Assembly: GCF_028453695.1 (NCBI RefSeq)
Contig: NC_135781.1
Location: forward strand, 5,468,779 to 5,532,778
Origin: Augochlora pura
Taxonomy: Eukaryota; Arthropoda; Insecta; Hymenoptera; Halictidae
Length of the DNA stretch: 64,000 nt
Reading direction: 5' to 3'
Shown: piece after piece, positions 57,201 through 61,130 of the stretch
Layout: every line of letters starts with the position of its first letter
Position numbering within the stretch: position 1 is the stretch's first letter
The notes under the pieces: model-generated
Told to the model about the DNA's origin: nothing
Databases searched by the model: none
What the model saw: the letters and a program-made list of their open reading frames with translations, nothing else
Position numbers and translations under genes: made by a program

Positions 57201-58099
57201 AACGTGGCCGCGATAAACTGCAGAGGTTGAATGCCGTGGCGTCGAAGGCGATCGCGCCCGGTCCGAAAGCGGATCACTCGTCGGAGTCGTTGGCCGGCAG
57301 CAAGGAACAATCGGGCAGGGACTCGGCTGCTGCGAGCCGCGGCGCCGCCGGTAGAAACGATCGAGAGAGGAAAGAGTGGGCGAACGAGTCGACGGGAACG
57401 GTCAAAGAGGCTGATAACAGTTTTCAAGGGGATCAACCGAGAGCGAGCAAGCAGCCCAGATCGACTTTGTCCCAGGGAAGACACGCTCTTGATCTGATTA
57501 GGCGCAAAGGAGACGGGAACGAGGACGCCGGCAAAATGGCCGACGATTTCAATCGCAGCCGAGTTGCCCCGCCGGTGAAACAATTAGGCGCAACGACCGT
57601 TAAAAATAGCCCGGCTGCCGGTAAAAGGGCATCGCCGAGATCGAGGGCTCTGCGGCAAAATGGCGGCGGTCCTAGGGTCGGCGCCAGCGTCCAGGACAGC
57701 GTGAGATCGATGCCGATCGGGTCGAGCAAGTCGCCGTCGATCGAGAGGAAGGCTCTGAAAACTGTGCACTCCGAGGACACCGATGCCAATCGATCGGCGA
57801 TGGCCAAGGATCGGTCGCAGACGCTCAAGCTGCCAAGTCGGGACACCAAAGCCGGCATCGCCATGCAAGTCGGTTTGAAGAAGTACATCAAGAAGATGAG
57901 ACGCGTGCTGTCCGATCGCGACAACCCTGGCATCGACGAGCTCGTCTCTCTCAGTCTGACCGACGCCATTTTGCCGGACATCGAGTCGACCTTGTCCTCC
58001 ATCGAAGTCCAACAAGTGCAAACCGTGCTAAGCATGGCGGAAAAGAAGTCCGATATGTTGCAGAACGAGCTGCCTGCTGTCTTGTCCAATGAATTATGA
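212..58099 (+). CDS. Multi-exon EGF / sushi / HYR protein with probable transmembrane segment and long tail (5' partial, whole-gene entry)
   Basis: Joining 15 exons (212-293, 1046-1151, 1711-1900, 2612-2801, 4865-4979, 9720-9856, 27755-27894, 30685-30787, 32004-32029, 37266-37340, 37442-37628, 38427-38477, 52994-53157, 54159-54903, 56271-58099) gives one open frame of about 1379 codons ending in TGA. Order by residue: end of an EGF repeat (about 1-27), two calcium-binding EGF repeats (28-105), six-Cys sushi domain (about 113-180), HYR1 (190-274), HYR2 (275-355), Tyr/Arg/Pro-rich linker (356-467), hydrophobic segment (about 496-518), Ser/Arg-rich tail (523-1379). EGF, sushi and HYR modules are typical of extracellular adhesion or matrix proteins, and a sushi domain followed by paired HYR domains also occurs in polydom/SVEP1-type proteins. 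The first eight exons are solid because each domain continues in phase over the junction. The linker exons are inferred from splice sites and phase only. The N-terminus, with any signal peptide, lies outside the window. The last three exons could instead be a separate gene. Function is not known to me. Confidence 0.7.
294..1045 (+). other. GC-AG intron
   Basis: AT-rich intron starting GCAAGT and ending with a pyrimidine-containing tract and ATTAG. No gene seen inside. Confidence 0.65.
1046..1151 (+). CDS. Exon B: calcium-binding EGF repeat
   Basis: The exon encodes most of an EGF repeat beginning D-I-N-E-C, with cysteines in NEC, GRC, QVC, YIC and AC; the sixth cysteine comes from the next exon (SQC). 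The D/N-I-N-E-C start and C-x-N-x4-Y-x-C (CINTMGSYIC) are the calcium-binding and Asp/Asn beta-hydroxylation signatures of cbEGF modules. It starts in phase 1 after ATTAG and ends in phase 2 at AAAG|GTAAGG. Such modules act outside the cell, where calcium rigidifies tandem repeats. Confidence 0.93.
1152..1710 (+). other. Intron between EGF exons
   Basis: AT-rich in its first two thirds, more GC-rich near 1600-1700. Starts GTAAGG and ends GTTCCCGCAG. The open frame that runs into the next exon from 1586 is intronic chance sequence. Confidence 0.85.
1711..1900 (+). CDS. Exon C: calcium-binding EGF repeat and start of sushi domain
   Basis: The first bases complete the previous EGF (NRSQC). A full cbEGF follows: DINEC, DC, EC, CVNTAGSYYC, TC and a final KTC, six cysteines in EGF spacing, with the hydroxylation motif C-x-N-x4-Y-x-C. 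It ends with VSPELRCRTMEPPLHAE, the first strand of a sushi domain. The exon starts in phase 2 after CCCGCAG. A GTGCGT donor at 1901 ends it in phase 0; reading on would lose the sushi pattern and hit a stop at about 2000, so the donor is well supported. Confidence 0.93.
1901..2611 (+). other. Intron inside the sushi domain
   Basis: AT-rich, starts GTGCGT, ends TCTTATTCCAG. No gene seen inside. Confidence 0.85.
2612..2801 (+). CDS. Exon D: sushi (CCP) domain
   Basis: Together with the end of the previous exon this makes a sushi domain with six cysteines: RC(RTMEPP), IRC, RC, IRC, YC and AC, with the conserved Trp in RWNGKEPAC near the end. The extra cysteine pair (IRC...RCHIRC) matches the selectin-type CCP pattern rather than the four-cysteine type. 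Sushi domains are protein-binding modules in adhesion and complement-like proteins. The exon starts in phase 0 after ATTCCAG and ends in phase 1 at TCCG|GTAAGC. Its last 16 or so residues (QESIAIDSRYHSG) are a linker to the HYR domain. Confidence 0.93.
2802..4864 (+). other. Intron before HYR1
   Basis: About 2.1 kb, AT-rich with CpG-rich patches at 3430-3630 and 4560-4800. Starts GTAAGC, ends TTGTTGCTCCAG. No second gene seen. Confidence 0.85.
4865..4979 (+). CDS. Exon E: first half of HYR domain 1
   Basis: It encodes MPRPFVRCPRDMDVELPVRQ and continues through a V-S-F-P-Q-P stretch to NWW. This fits the HYR opening P-x3-CP-x-D-(I/M)-x-V, followed by V-x-(W/F)-x-x-P. Phase 1 in (AC completes an Asp after the sushi exon), phase 2 out at GGAG|GTATTT. 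The acceptor TTGCTCCAG is strong. HYR domains have an immunoglobulin-like fold and are associated with extracellular adhesion. Confidence 0.92.
5103..5294. repeat. 44-bp AT-rich minisatellite
   Basis: Repeated unit of about 44 bases containing GTTAGTTTATCTATTTATTT and GTTATCGTTATTATTTATTT, four to five copies, the last three nearly identical. Confidence 0.85.
5373..5546. mobile_element. Short piggyBac-like non-autonomous element (MITE)
   Basis: 174 bases between two TTAA sites (5369-5372 and 5547-5550). Ends are CCCTTTCAGCG on the left and, read from the other strand, CCCTTTAAGCG on the right. TTAA target duplication and CCC-starting inverted ends are the hallmark of the piggyBac superfamily. 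It has no coding capacity. Confidence 0.7.
5669..5697. repeat. Poly-G tract
   Basis: Nearly pure run of G interrupted by A near its end. Similar G or C tracts occur at 11708, 16997, 19179, 35855, 41390, 59294 and 59474. Their exact lengths may be unreliable in an assembly. Confidence 0.9.
7285..7392. repeat. Degenerate tandem repeat, unit about 19 bases
   Basis: Five to six diverged copies of CATAAGTAAAATTCGAC-like units. Confidence 0.7.
8168..8300. repeat. TTATATTATTCCATT-type repeat
   Basis: Imperfect 15-16 base repeats of TTTATATTATTCCA. The long open frame across it (from 7973) is composed of I/Y/F codons produced by the repeat and is not a gene. Confidence 0.75.
9249..9360. repeat. 8-bp tandem repeat with a symmetric variant core
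   Basis: Fourteen exact 8-base units: four CAAATCAT, then six CAAATCGT, then four CAAATCAT. Only one base differs between the variants. Confidence 0.95.
9720..9856 (+). CDS. Exon F: second half of HYR domain 1
   Basis: It encodes a YVDASPSWGKQLQADLPAGT start, then VVTFTAWSPVSNYTSTCRIV and IRVR. The pattern P-A-G-T-T-x-V-T-(F/Y)-x-A-x-(S/D)...C-x-I-x-(I/V)-x-V is the second half of an HYR domain, including its second cysteine. Phase 2 in (one G completes Arg) and phase 1 out at CGAG|GTGAGT, a strong donor. The segment usually seen as D-x-x-G-N is SPVSN here. NYT is a possible N-glycosylation site. Confidence 0.93.
12800..13125. repeat. AT-rich tandem repeat ending in (AT)n
   Basis: Repeats of TATTAAAATATTTAATATAT-like units of about 27 bases, followed by an (AT)n run near 13095-13123. 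Confidence 0.85.
16993..17014. repeat. Poly-C tract
   Basis: Run of about 20 C after TGTA. Confidence 0.9.
18240..18815. repeat. Diverged AATTACGATATAATT repeat
   Basis: About 570 bases of units with alternating AATTACGA / AATTATAT words, period roughly 37 bases in the cleanest part (18550-18720), where TATAATTTAATTATATCAAT and ACAACTGACGA recur. Confidence 0.85.
22093..22146. repeat. 11-bp tandem repeat
   Basis: Four to five copies of AAAATCGCT(A/G)A. Confidence 0.85.
24247..24487. mobile_element. Foldback element, copy 1
   Basis: Two arms of about 90-100 bases are inverted copies of each other: the left has TTTACAAAAATTTTCTCCGA, GAGTTATTAACG and ACATTGACCAATGAGAAG; the right has the complement of these in reverse order. 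They flank a GC-rich core (about 24340-24390). A related copy is at 60287-60486. The right flank ends GACATCCTGTAG, like the CCCTGT end of the element around copy 2. Non-coding. Confidence 0.75.
27190..27365. repeat. 30-bp tandem repeat
   Basis: About six diverged copies of AAAGAGTGAAAATTATGCAG followed by TGAAAATTAC. Because the unit is a multiple of three, one frame stays open and would read as a decapeptide repeat (KSENYAVKIT); I see no sign that it is a gene. Confidence 0.9.
27755..27894 (+). CDS. Exon G: first half of HYR domain 2
   Basis: It encodes TENPKVSTCPMSFEVRLSPG and continues to LIFWQEATFTDNVGVERVYK. This is the HYR opening: P-K-V-x-x-CP, then a W-x-E-x-x-(F)-x-D-N-V-G-V segment, one of the most conserved HYR features. 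Phase 1 in (G plus AC makes Asp, giving VRDTENP) after a strong TTTCCAG acceptor; phase 0 out at CGAGG|GTGAGC. Confidence 0.93.
28270..28381. mobile_element. Short palindromic TIR element
   Basis: About 110 bases. The left end ACAGGGTGATCTAT matches the reverse complement of the right end (ATAGATCACATTGT) with one or two differences. The inside is also palindromic, with ATGTTTCATACGAAACAT near 28332. The ACAGGGTG end is shared with elements at 58113 and 59931. Confidence 0.6.
29680..29960. repeat. Diverged TTGGTGATTATATTATTATA repeat
   Basis: Units near 33 bases built from GAGTTATCGCTATTGGTGAT and TATATTATTATA, clearest at 29710-29790. Confidence 0.75.
30685..30787 (+). CDS. Exon H: second half of HYR domain 2
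   Basis: It encodes EPGQLMYPGVHNVRYIASDA, AGNRAECHFSIHVR. Pattern P-G-x-H-x-V-x-Y-x-A-S-D-x-A-G-N-x-A-x-C-x-F-x-I-x-V is a classic HYR C-terminal half, with the D-x-A-G-N turn and the second cysteine. Phase 0 in after CCGCCGCAG; phase 1 out at CGAG|GTAAAT. Confidence 0.95.
30837..30861. repeat. (GT)n microsatellite
   Basis: Twelve GT dinucleotides. Confidence 0.95.
31318..31470. repeat. 29-bp TTTGTAAAAATTA repeat
   Basis: Five copies of ACTATTAGATATTTGTAAAA followed by ATTATT or ATTACT. Confidence 0.85.
32004..32029 (+). CDS. Exon I (candidate): 26-base microexon
   Basis: A strong acceptor (CGTACATTTTCAG) and a good donor (GAG|GTGAGC) frame 26 bases. In phase 1 they read ESEYHRDSE (first Glu shared with the HYR2 exon) and leave in phase 0, which is the phase required by the next candidate exon. 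Without some phase 1-to-0 exon here, the HYR exon cannot join the 37266 exon. There is no domain evidence, so this call rests on splice signals and phase alone. Confidence 0.45.
34441..34842. repeat. Tandem duplication, two diverged copies of about 190 bases
   Basis: Copies start at 34441 and 34653. Both carry, in order, TTTATTATTACTTGG, ACTGTCGTCTTTTCAC, AAAAAATGCATTTGG, GATTTATATTTAATAT and TTATTCTAAGTAATAGT, with scattered substitutions and indels. Confidence 0.9.
35405..35475. repeat. Direct repeat of about 31 bases
   Basis: AAAGGACCCA(G/A)AATAGAAAG followed by TACAAA occurs twice in tandem, then a partial third copy (AAAAAGGA). Confidence 0.9.
35630..35735. repeat. TATTAAGGGTATGCTA-type repeat
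   Basis: Six or so diverged 17-base copies of TATTAAGG(G/A)TATGC(T)A. Confidence 0.85.
36777..36976. repeat. CTATAGTATATTGCAAGTATAG repeat
   Basis: Six copies of a 31-35 base unit with ATAGTATATTGCA(A/T)GTAT and AGTATAGTA, alternating two variants (AGCATAGTACC and AGTATAGTATT). Confidence 0.9.
37266..37340 (+). CDS. Exon J (candidate): Arg/Pro-rich linker
   Basis: Acceptor TTTCATGATTTAG and a strong donor GCA|GTAAGT frame 25 codons, PRHYRRRMLMCPDRPPQPIP then STVYA. Phase 0 in and out. Only this phase is open from 37266. It joins the next exon in phase 0 over a 101-base intron. An alternative start at 37281 in a different frame (EKDADVSG...) is also open and would shift the next exon as well; it is less favoured because its far end does not match the phase of the membrane exon. 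No known domain; note one cysteine in MCPD. Confidence 0.5.
37341..37441 (+). other. 101-base intron
   Basis: Starts GTAAGT, ends AATTCCATTTCCAG. Both sites are strong, which supports real splicing here. Confidence 0.7.
37442..37628 (+). CDS. Exon K: Tyr/Gln/Arg-rich segment
   Basis: Strong acceptor (CATTTCCAG) and strong donor (GACT|GTAAGT). In phase 0 it encodes WQIPSGCYLRYTRIFSGAYA, then AIQNYRGQRQNSYQDARAAY and a HEVHPIRGSQ...SYPLGD end. It has one cysteine, seven tyrosines and no recognised domain. The second frame (VADTERMLFEVHEDLLRG...) is also open to the donor, so the frame is inferred from phase matching with the membrane exon and from GC at third codon positions in the first half. 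If extracellular it would be a membrane-proximal linker. Confidence 0.6.
37629..38426 (+). other. Candidate intron
   Basis: AT-rich, starts GTAAGT, ends TTACGTCGCAG. Contains a self-complementary TAGTAAATAGTATTTACTA repeat (38140-38312). Confidence 0.4.
38140..38312. repeat. Self-complementary AGTAAATAGTATTTACT repeat
   Basis: Several copies of ATAGTAAATAGTATTTACTAT with GTGAATAGTAAATAGT between. Each unit is nearly its own reverse complement, so the tract could form hairpins. Confidence 0.9.
38427..38477 (+). CDS. Exon L (candidate): 51-base cassette
   Basis: Between an acceptor GTCGCAG and a strong donor GCTG|GTAAGT, phase 1 in and out, it reads FMEIGFTALGSVFVNA with a shared Leu and Asp at its edges. 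It is moderately hydrophobic. Because it is symmetric (17 codons), exon K can also join the membrane exon directly in frame, so this may be an optional exon or chance. Confidence 0.35.
38934..39169. mobile_element. TTAA-flanked piggyBac-like MITE
   Basis: 236 bases between TTAA sites (38930-38933, 39170-39173). The ends are a perfect 14-base inverted repeat, CTCTTTGTACTCGA and TCGAGTACAAAGAG. The left end continues GTGGTGACTCTGAGG; a similar GTGGCGACTCTGAGG occurs at 55700, perhaps a decayed relative. TTAA duplication points to piggyBac-type transposition. No coding capacity. Confidence 0.8.
42000..42175. repeat. ATTTATATACTATATTTATAG-type repeat
   Basis: Diverged units of about 27-30 bases alternating GATATTTATATACTATATTT and ACAAATCTTTACATACTATT. 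Confidence 0.8.
44305..44650. repeat. Pyrimidine-rich TTCATTTCTCATTTTTC repeat
   Basis: About 350 bases almost purely C/T with A, units near 30 bases (CATTTTTCAATTTTTATTCT, TCATTTCT). All three plus-strand frames stay open because the repeat lacks stops, giving F/S/I-rich pseudo-proteins. Confidence 0.9.
45675..46278. repeat. Tandem duplication of about 130 bases, second copy interrupted by a mobile element
   Basis: Copy 1 (about 45675-45805) and copy 2 (about 45815-46278) share CTTCTCT(G/A)TCG, TTTTAAGCT, TTCAATTAAAA, AAAGATAA(A/G)ATCAAAT, AGATAGCAGTATTT and CCATAGAAA. In copy 2 a 298-base TTAA-flanked element lies just before AGATAGCAG. Confidence 0.85.
45914..46211. mobile_element. TTAA-flanked piggyBac-like MITE inserted in a duplicated segment
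   Basis: 298 bases between TTAA sites (45910-45913 and 46212-46215). Left end CCCTTTGGCTACGGCAG; right end on the opposite strand CCCTTTGACTACTGCTGG. Near the right end lies a hairpin made of GACGCCTATTGGCGCC and GGACGCCAATAGGCGCC (about 46137-46191). TTAA plus CCC-starting inverted ends are piggyBac hallmarks. No coding capacity. Confidence 0.85.
47500..47860. repeat. AGAAGTTTTATAGTTTTGTA repeat
   Basis: Diverged copies of TTTTATTCAGAAGTTTTATA and GTTTTGTATAAT, with a larger repeat (TTTATGAAGTTTATGGTTTT at 47500 and 47685). Confidence 0.85.
49520..49890. repeat. TACATACAGTACTAATAATACTAAT repeat
   Basis: Built from ACTAAT and TACATACAGTACTAATA words, period about 36 bases in its centre (49670-49800). 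Open frames on both strands are repeat products (I/L/M-rich). Confidence 0.9.
52994..53157 (+). CDS. Exon M: probable transmembrane segment
   Basis: In phase 1 the exon reads RIREKVNVMLSVLEPGKLVL, then TFQSIPPFVVESIFALTFAL and LLAAPLILQVQQFL. The stretch from about FVVESIF to LILQV is a good membrane span, flanked by charged KVN/REK before and by the polar tail after. It ends in phase 0 at TTTTTA|GTAGGT. An in-frame TAA at 52990-52992 limits the upstream end, so either an acceptor at AG 52992-52993 or the ATG at 53020 begins it. In the first case it continues the EGF/sushi/HYR gene; in the second it starts a separate gene with a signal-anchor. The phase matches exons K and L. Confidence 0.55.
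53158..54158 (+). other. Candidate intron between membrane exon and tail
   Basis: Starts GTAGGT, ends TCTCGCGACAG. AT-rich until about 53700, then GC-rich like the coding exon that follows, so the true exon start could differ. Confidence 0.5.
54159..54903 (+). CDS. Exon N: tail, part 1 (unknown family)
   Basis: GC-rich long open exon. Residues 1-110 are Ser/Arg/Pro-rich and probably disordered. Residues about 111-206 are more ordered, with FGFDYDVYRHKLIEAALKKQ, then YNDYQPPGDVVLNSIHLNTN, RLDDRYHHSIFDFVEEHC and a RLHQLDHFLVKGPRKLE end, followed by an acidic and then basic (AARRRRL) stretch. I do not recognise the family. Two acceptors fit in phase 0: AG at 54157-54158 and AG at 54223-54224 (start 54225, PVVTHYP). 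It ends in phase 1 at CTAG|GTATCC, a weak donor, but the join to the next exon restores an Asp in frame. If the intron were not spliced, the frame would stop at about 54974. Confidence 0.72.
54904..56270 (+). other. 1.37 kb intron in the tail
   Basis: Starts GTATCC, ends TTTTACGCATACCTTAG. AT-rich after 55250. It contains a TTTCTTATTCGAA repeat (55430-55700) and a region resembling the element at 38934 (about 55690-55910). The ATG at 56231 sits inside this predicted intron. Confidence 0.6.
55430..55700. repeat. ATTGAATTGTTTCTTATTCGAA repeat
   Basis: About seven diverged copies of a 36-40 base unit with TTTTTATTCGAATAATTTTT and AATTGAATTGTTTCTTATTC. Confidence 0.9.
56271..58099 (+). CDS. Exon O: tail, part 2, with stop codon (unknown family)
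   Basis: Last exon, about 608 codons and TGA at 58097-58099. It begins DSIAKKAPTPSRPSSSAVPA and is Ser/Arg/Lys/Gly-rich and probably disordered for about 520 residues. The last 80 residues look helical and non-repetitive: GLKKYIKKMRRVLSDRDNPG, then IDELVSLSLTDAILPDIEST and VQTVLSMAEKKSDMLQNEL. The acceptor AG at 56269-56270 makes the phase match exon N (CTA G + AC gives Asp). The same frame also opens at an ATG at 56231, so an independent single-exon gene cannot be excluded. GC-rich codon positions keep antisense frames open as well; those are shadows. Confidence 0.8.
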
Positions 58100-58112
58100 G
58101 GATTTAGTTTTA

Positions 58113-58683
58113 TACAGGGTGGTTCGTGCAACTGATCTCTTATAACCTACAAAATATGCGTTGCATGAAAACATGCAAACGTTGCAGGATTTAAAGTGGT
58201 ACATTACGTAGTACATTATATTATTTATAAGTGAAGGTTTCTCGGAGATTTGAAGGTAGATTCCATTTTTTTAAAATAGAATACTGTATTTTTATATCAA
58301 ACTATAGATGAACGTCGTACTCTGAGTGAAAAAGTACTGACCTTTATTAGCTCTAAATCTAATACCTAATGAGTAATTTCGAAAAATTAACGCGAAGACA
58401 ATTTTTTAGAAATAAACTGAAATTACTTGTCATACATTAAGTTTAGAACTAATAAGGGCCAATATGTTTTTACATAGAATTAAATATTGTTCCACATTTT
58501 GATATAGTAAATACAAAATTCTATATAAAAAAATAAAATCGATCTTCAAATCTTCGACATGCCTTTATCTATAAGTAAAATAAATGCGCTCATTAAACCA
58601 TGCAACATTCGTATACAAAATTTGTTCATAGAATTTATATTTTAAAAGTTATAGGGTGTGCACAGGTCGCGTGAACCACCCTA
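58113..58683. mobile_element. Full-length foldback TIR element in the probable 3' UTR
   Basis: Starts 14 bases after the stop codon. Ends are TA-CAGGGTGGTTCGTGCAAC and, on the other strand, TAGGGTGGTTCACGCGAC. The pairing does not stop there: GATTTGAAGGTAGATT pairs with AATCGATCTTCAAATC, ATAGAATACTGTATTT with AAATACAAAATTCTAT, and CTTATTAGTTCTAAA-type sequence on both sides, so nearly the whole 570 bases forms one imperfect inverted repeat centred near 58398. TA at both ends fits Tc1/mariner-type insertion. No coding capacity. Confidence 0.8.
58411..58584 (+). promoter_or_regulatory. Candidate polyadenylation signals inside the 3' element
   Basis: AATAAA occurs at 58411-58416, 58532-58537 and 58579-58584. 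There is none between the stop codon and the element, so the transcript most likely ends inside or beyond it. Confidence 0.4.
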
Positions 58684-59930
58684 CGCAATCCATGGTTTGT
58701 TAAGGTCCTTGTATTCGTTGTTATTTTTTGAAAATTGAATCGGCTTTGGAACGCTTTGAACGTAGCTTAACGCCGAGGTATTCGTTAGTTGCAAATATAT
58801 TTCTATAGTCAATTCGACGAAACTCAATCGAATGTGTTCTTTGTCCTAGCATACGATAAAACTGCACTCCAAAAATTTTTTTAAAAACACTCGATAAAAA
58901 AAGATATCATTTTTCAATAACCACATCGTTCGATCGCTGAAATAATTGCTACACTTATTCGACGGATTTTATTTGCAAAGAATCAACGACGGGAAATCAT
59001 TGCTCTAAGCATCGCAACGTTCCGCGATCGAGTGAAAAACGCGCTTTCGACTTATGGCTGGCCGACGACGCAGCGAATAATTCGAAACGCCGTTGCAGAT
59101 TAATCGCCGCGTTATTAAATCATACGTTTCATCGCAGTTACCATTGAAATATTCAAACTTGTGCTGCTGCAGAATTCCAACGGAGGATGGGACAGAAAAA
59201 AAAAGAAGATAAGTAGACTAACAGATTCCGCAGCTGTTACTGTTTTAATTAAATCACTCTCCGCGCTATTTACGGATACCATCTTCAATGCGCCCCCCCC
59301 CCCCCCCCCCGGTCATTATTTATAAAATATTGCGCCATCGGTACGGCCGCCGTGTTCGTTAATTCTTATTTAACGGGGCAGGTTAATTTTTCAGTTTCAA
59401 AACTCTCGCGAGAAACACGGCAGTGCTTATCGAATGCCGCGCGCAAAAGGCATTCGTCATATGCGCAAACCTGGGGGGGGGGGGGGCAATTACAGTTTGA
59501 ATAACTAACCGTACAGTTATGAAACAATCAAACGCGCCGTTTTCACGCAATTAAATTTATAGCTTTGTCGTAATTAAAATTATAGCTTCCACGTAATTGA
59601 ATATATATATATACGTTTGATGTTATTAAAATTATAGCTTTCACGTAATTTAATATATACTTTTACGATTAGTAAAATTATAGCTTTGACGTTATTAAAA
59701 CTATAGCTTTGACGTAATTGAATATACACCTTTGACGTTATTAAGACTATAACTTTGACATAATTGCATATATACCTCTGACTTTATTAAAACTATAGCT
59801 TTGACGTAATTAAATGTACAGTTTTGACAATATCCAAGATACACTTCTGACAGAATTAAATATTCCGTGCACGCGATTGCATATTCAATAATATGCGACT
59901 GTGCGTCGAGTTTCAGACTGTTGAAAATAC
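58684..59930. other. 3' flank: AT-rich sequence with G/C tracts
   Basis: No gene seen. It contains poly-C (59294-59311) and poly-G (59474-59487) tracts and a repeat (59560-59830). Confidence 0.7.
59560..59830. repeat. TTATAGCTTTGACGTAATTGAATAT repeat
   Basis: Six to seven diverged copies of ATTAAAACTATAGCTTTGAC and GTAATTGAATATATAC, period about 48 bases with half-units. Confidence 0.85.
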
Positions 59931-60548
59931 ACAGGGTGGGTCCATTTGTAGGCTTCTTTTTAAAATAAAATCCATCGAGCTATTCGTTAAACAGAATTAC
60001 GAATACTTGGAAATGTATTGGAAAATTTAGTCGACAGAACGCGCCATTTGCATGCAACTAATTTTCATAATTAACGTACGAATTTTGATATATTCGAAGC
60101 TATGAAAACCTACATTTTTTGCACAATGAAAATTAATAACAAATTGACTTTTAATACCGTATGTTTGCGTTAAACAATCTATTAAAACCATCTCTTGTTA
60201 GTGTAGACACTTTTTATTAAAATACTTATCAAATAAGGCGTGCAAAAATGTCTAACAATTTCATATGTTATTAACAATTTTACAATTTTCTCTGTAGCAT
60301 TATCACGAGTTATTAATGGAAAATGCTGACCAATAAGAAGCGAGCTCCGCTGGCGTAAAACGGCTGCGCCAACGAAGCCTAGTTTCGTTCATTGGCTACG
60401 CCGCCTCGCGTCAACGATACTCGCATCTCATTGGTCAACGTTTTCCCTTAATAACTCGTTAACGATGCCTCGAAGAAAATTACGGCAAAGGAAAAAGTTG
60501 CTCGAAACGACCATTTCCGGATTGTCAGACACTTCCAGGACACCCTGT
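59931..60548. mobile_element. TIR element containing foldback copy 2
   Basis: Left end ACAGGGTGGGTCCA and right end TCCAGGACACCCTGT are imperfect inverted repeats. The inner region (about 60287-60486) is an inverted repeat related to 24247-24487: AGTTATTAATGGAAAATGCT, GACCAATAAGAAGCGAGCTC and CGCTGGCG on the left, reversed on the right (CATTGGTCAACGTTTT, TAATAACTCG, GATGCCTCGAAGAAAAT). Non-coding. Confidence 0.65.
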
Positions 60549-61084
60549 ATCAAATCGCGGACCGAGTTCGTTAACTATCCTATGTAGGTAATAAAGAGAT
60601 GAATGTGGAGCGGCATGCGATTCTGTGCAGTAATTCATTTGCAGTCTCGATTCTCAATGAACCTCGACTGTCCATCAATTAAGAATACGAGTCTCGTTAA
60701 GCGAACCGCGTGGCCGACGATTCCTCGGTGATTTATAAGAACGGTGTCGCGGACGGTTACGACGGTCGCTGGTACACCGAACGACGACGCGCCGCAAGAA
60801 ACTGGAGCAACGCCGACGTCGAACACATAAACCGCGCGCCTGGATGATAAAGCGATTACGCAGCACGCGACGGAACTGTCCACAATGTCTCTCGGCGCCC
60901 ACTTGCGGAAAATGAAGTAGCGGCAACCGAATGCGGTTCGCAATTCCATCCGAAGTTTCCGACGGTGGCCCGTTTCAATAGCGACTCGCGCTACCTGCTC
61001 CCGAGTCTTCCCGTCTTTCCGCGAAACGAAACCTCGCCGCCTCGCCAATACCGCGGAACAGCCTCCTCGAAAATTGTTGCTACG

Positions 61085-61130
61085 CTCTTGCAAAGTAAAC
61101 TTTTGCAAAGCGAACTTTTGCAAAGCAAGT
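61085..61130. repeat. 15-bp direct repeat
   Basis: Three copies of CTTTTGCAAAG(T/C)(A/G)AA / CTCTTGCAAAGTAAA in tandem. Confidence 0.85.

Noticed and set aside
56384..57583. Minus-strand open frame of 399 codons opposite the last tail exon
   Set aside because: Very Arg-rich antisense shadow caused by the high GC at third positions of the plus-strand exon.
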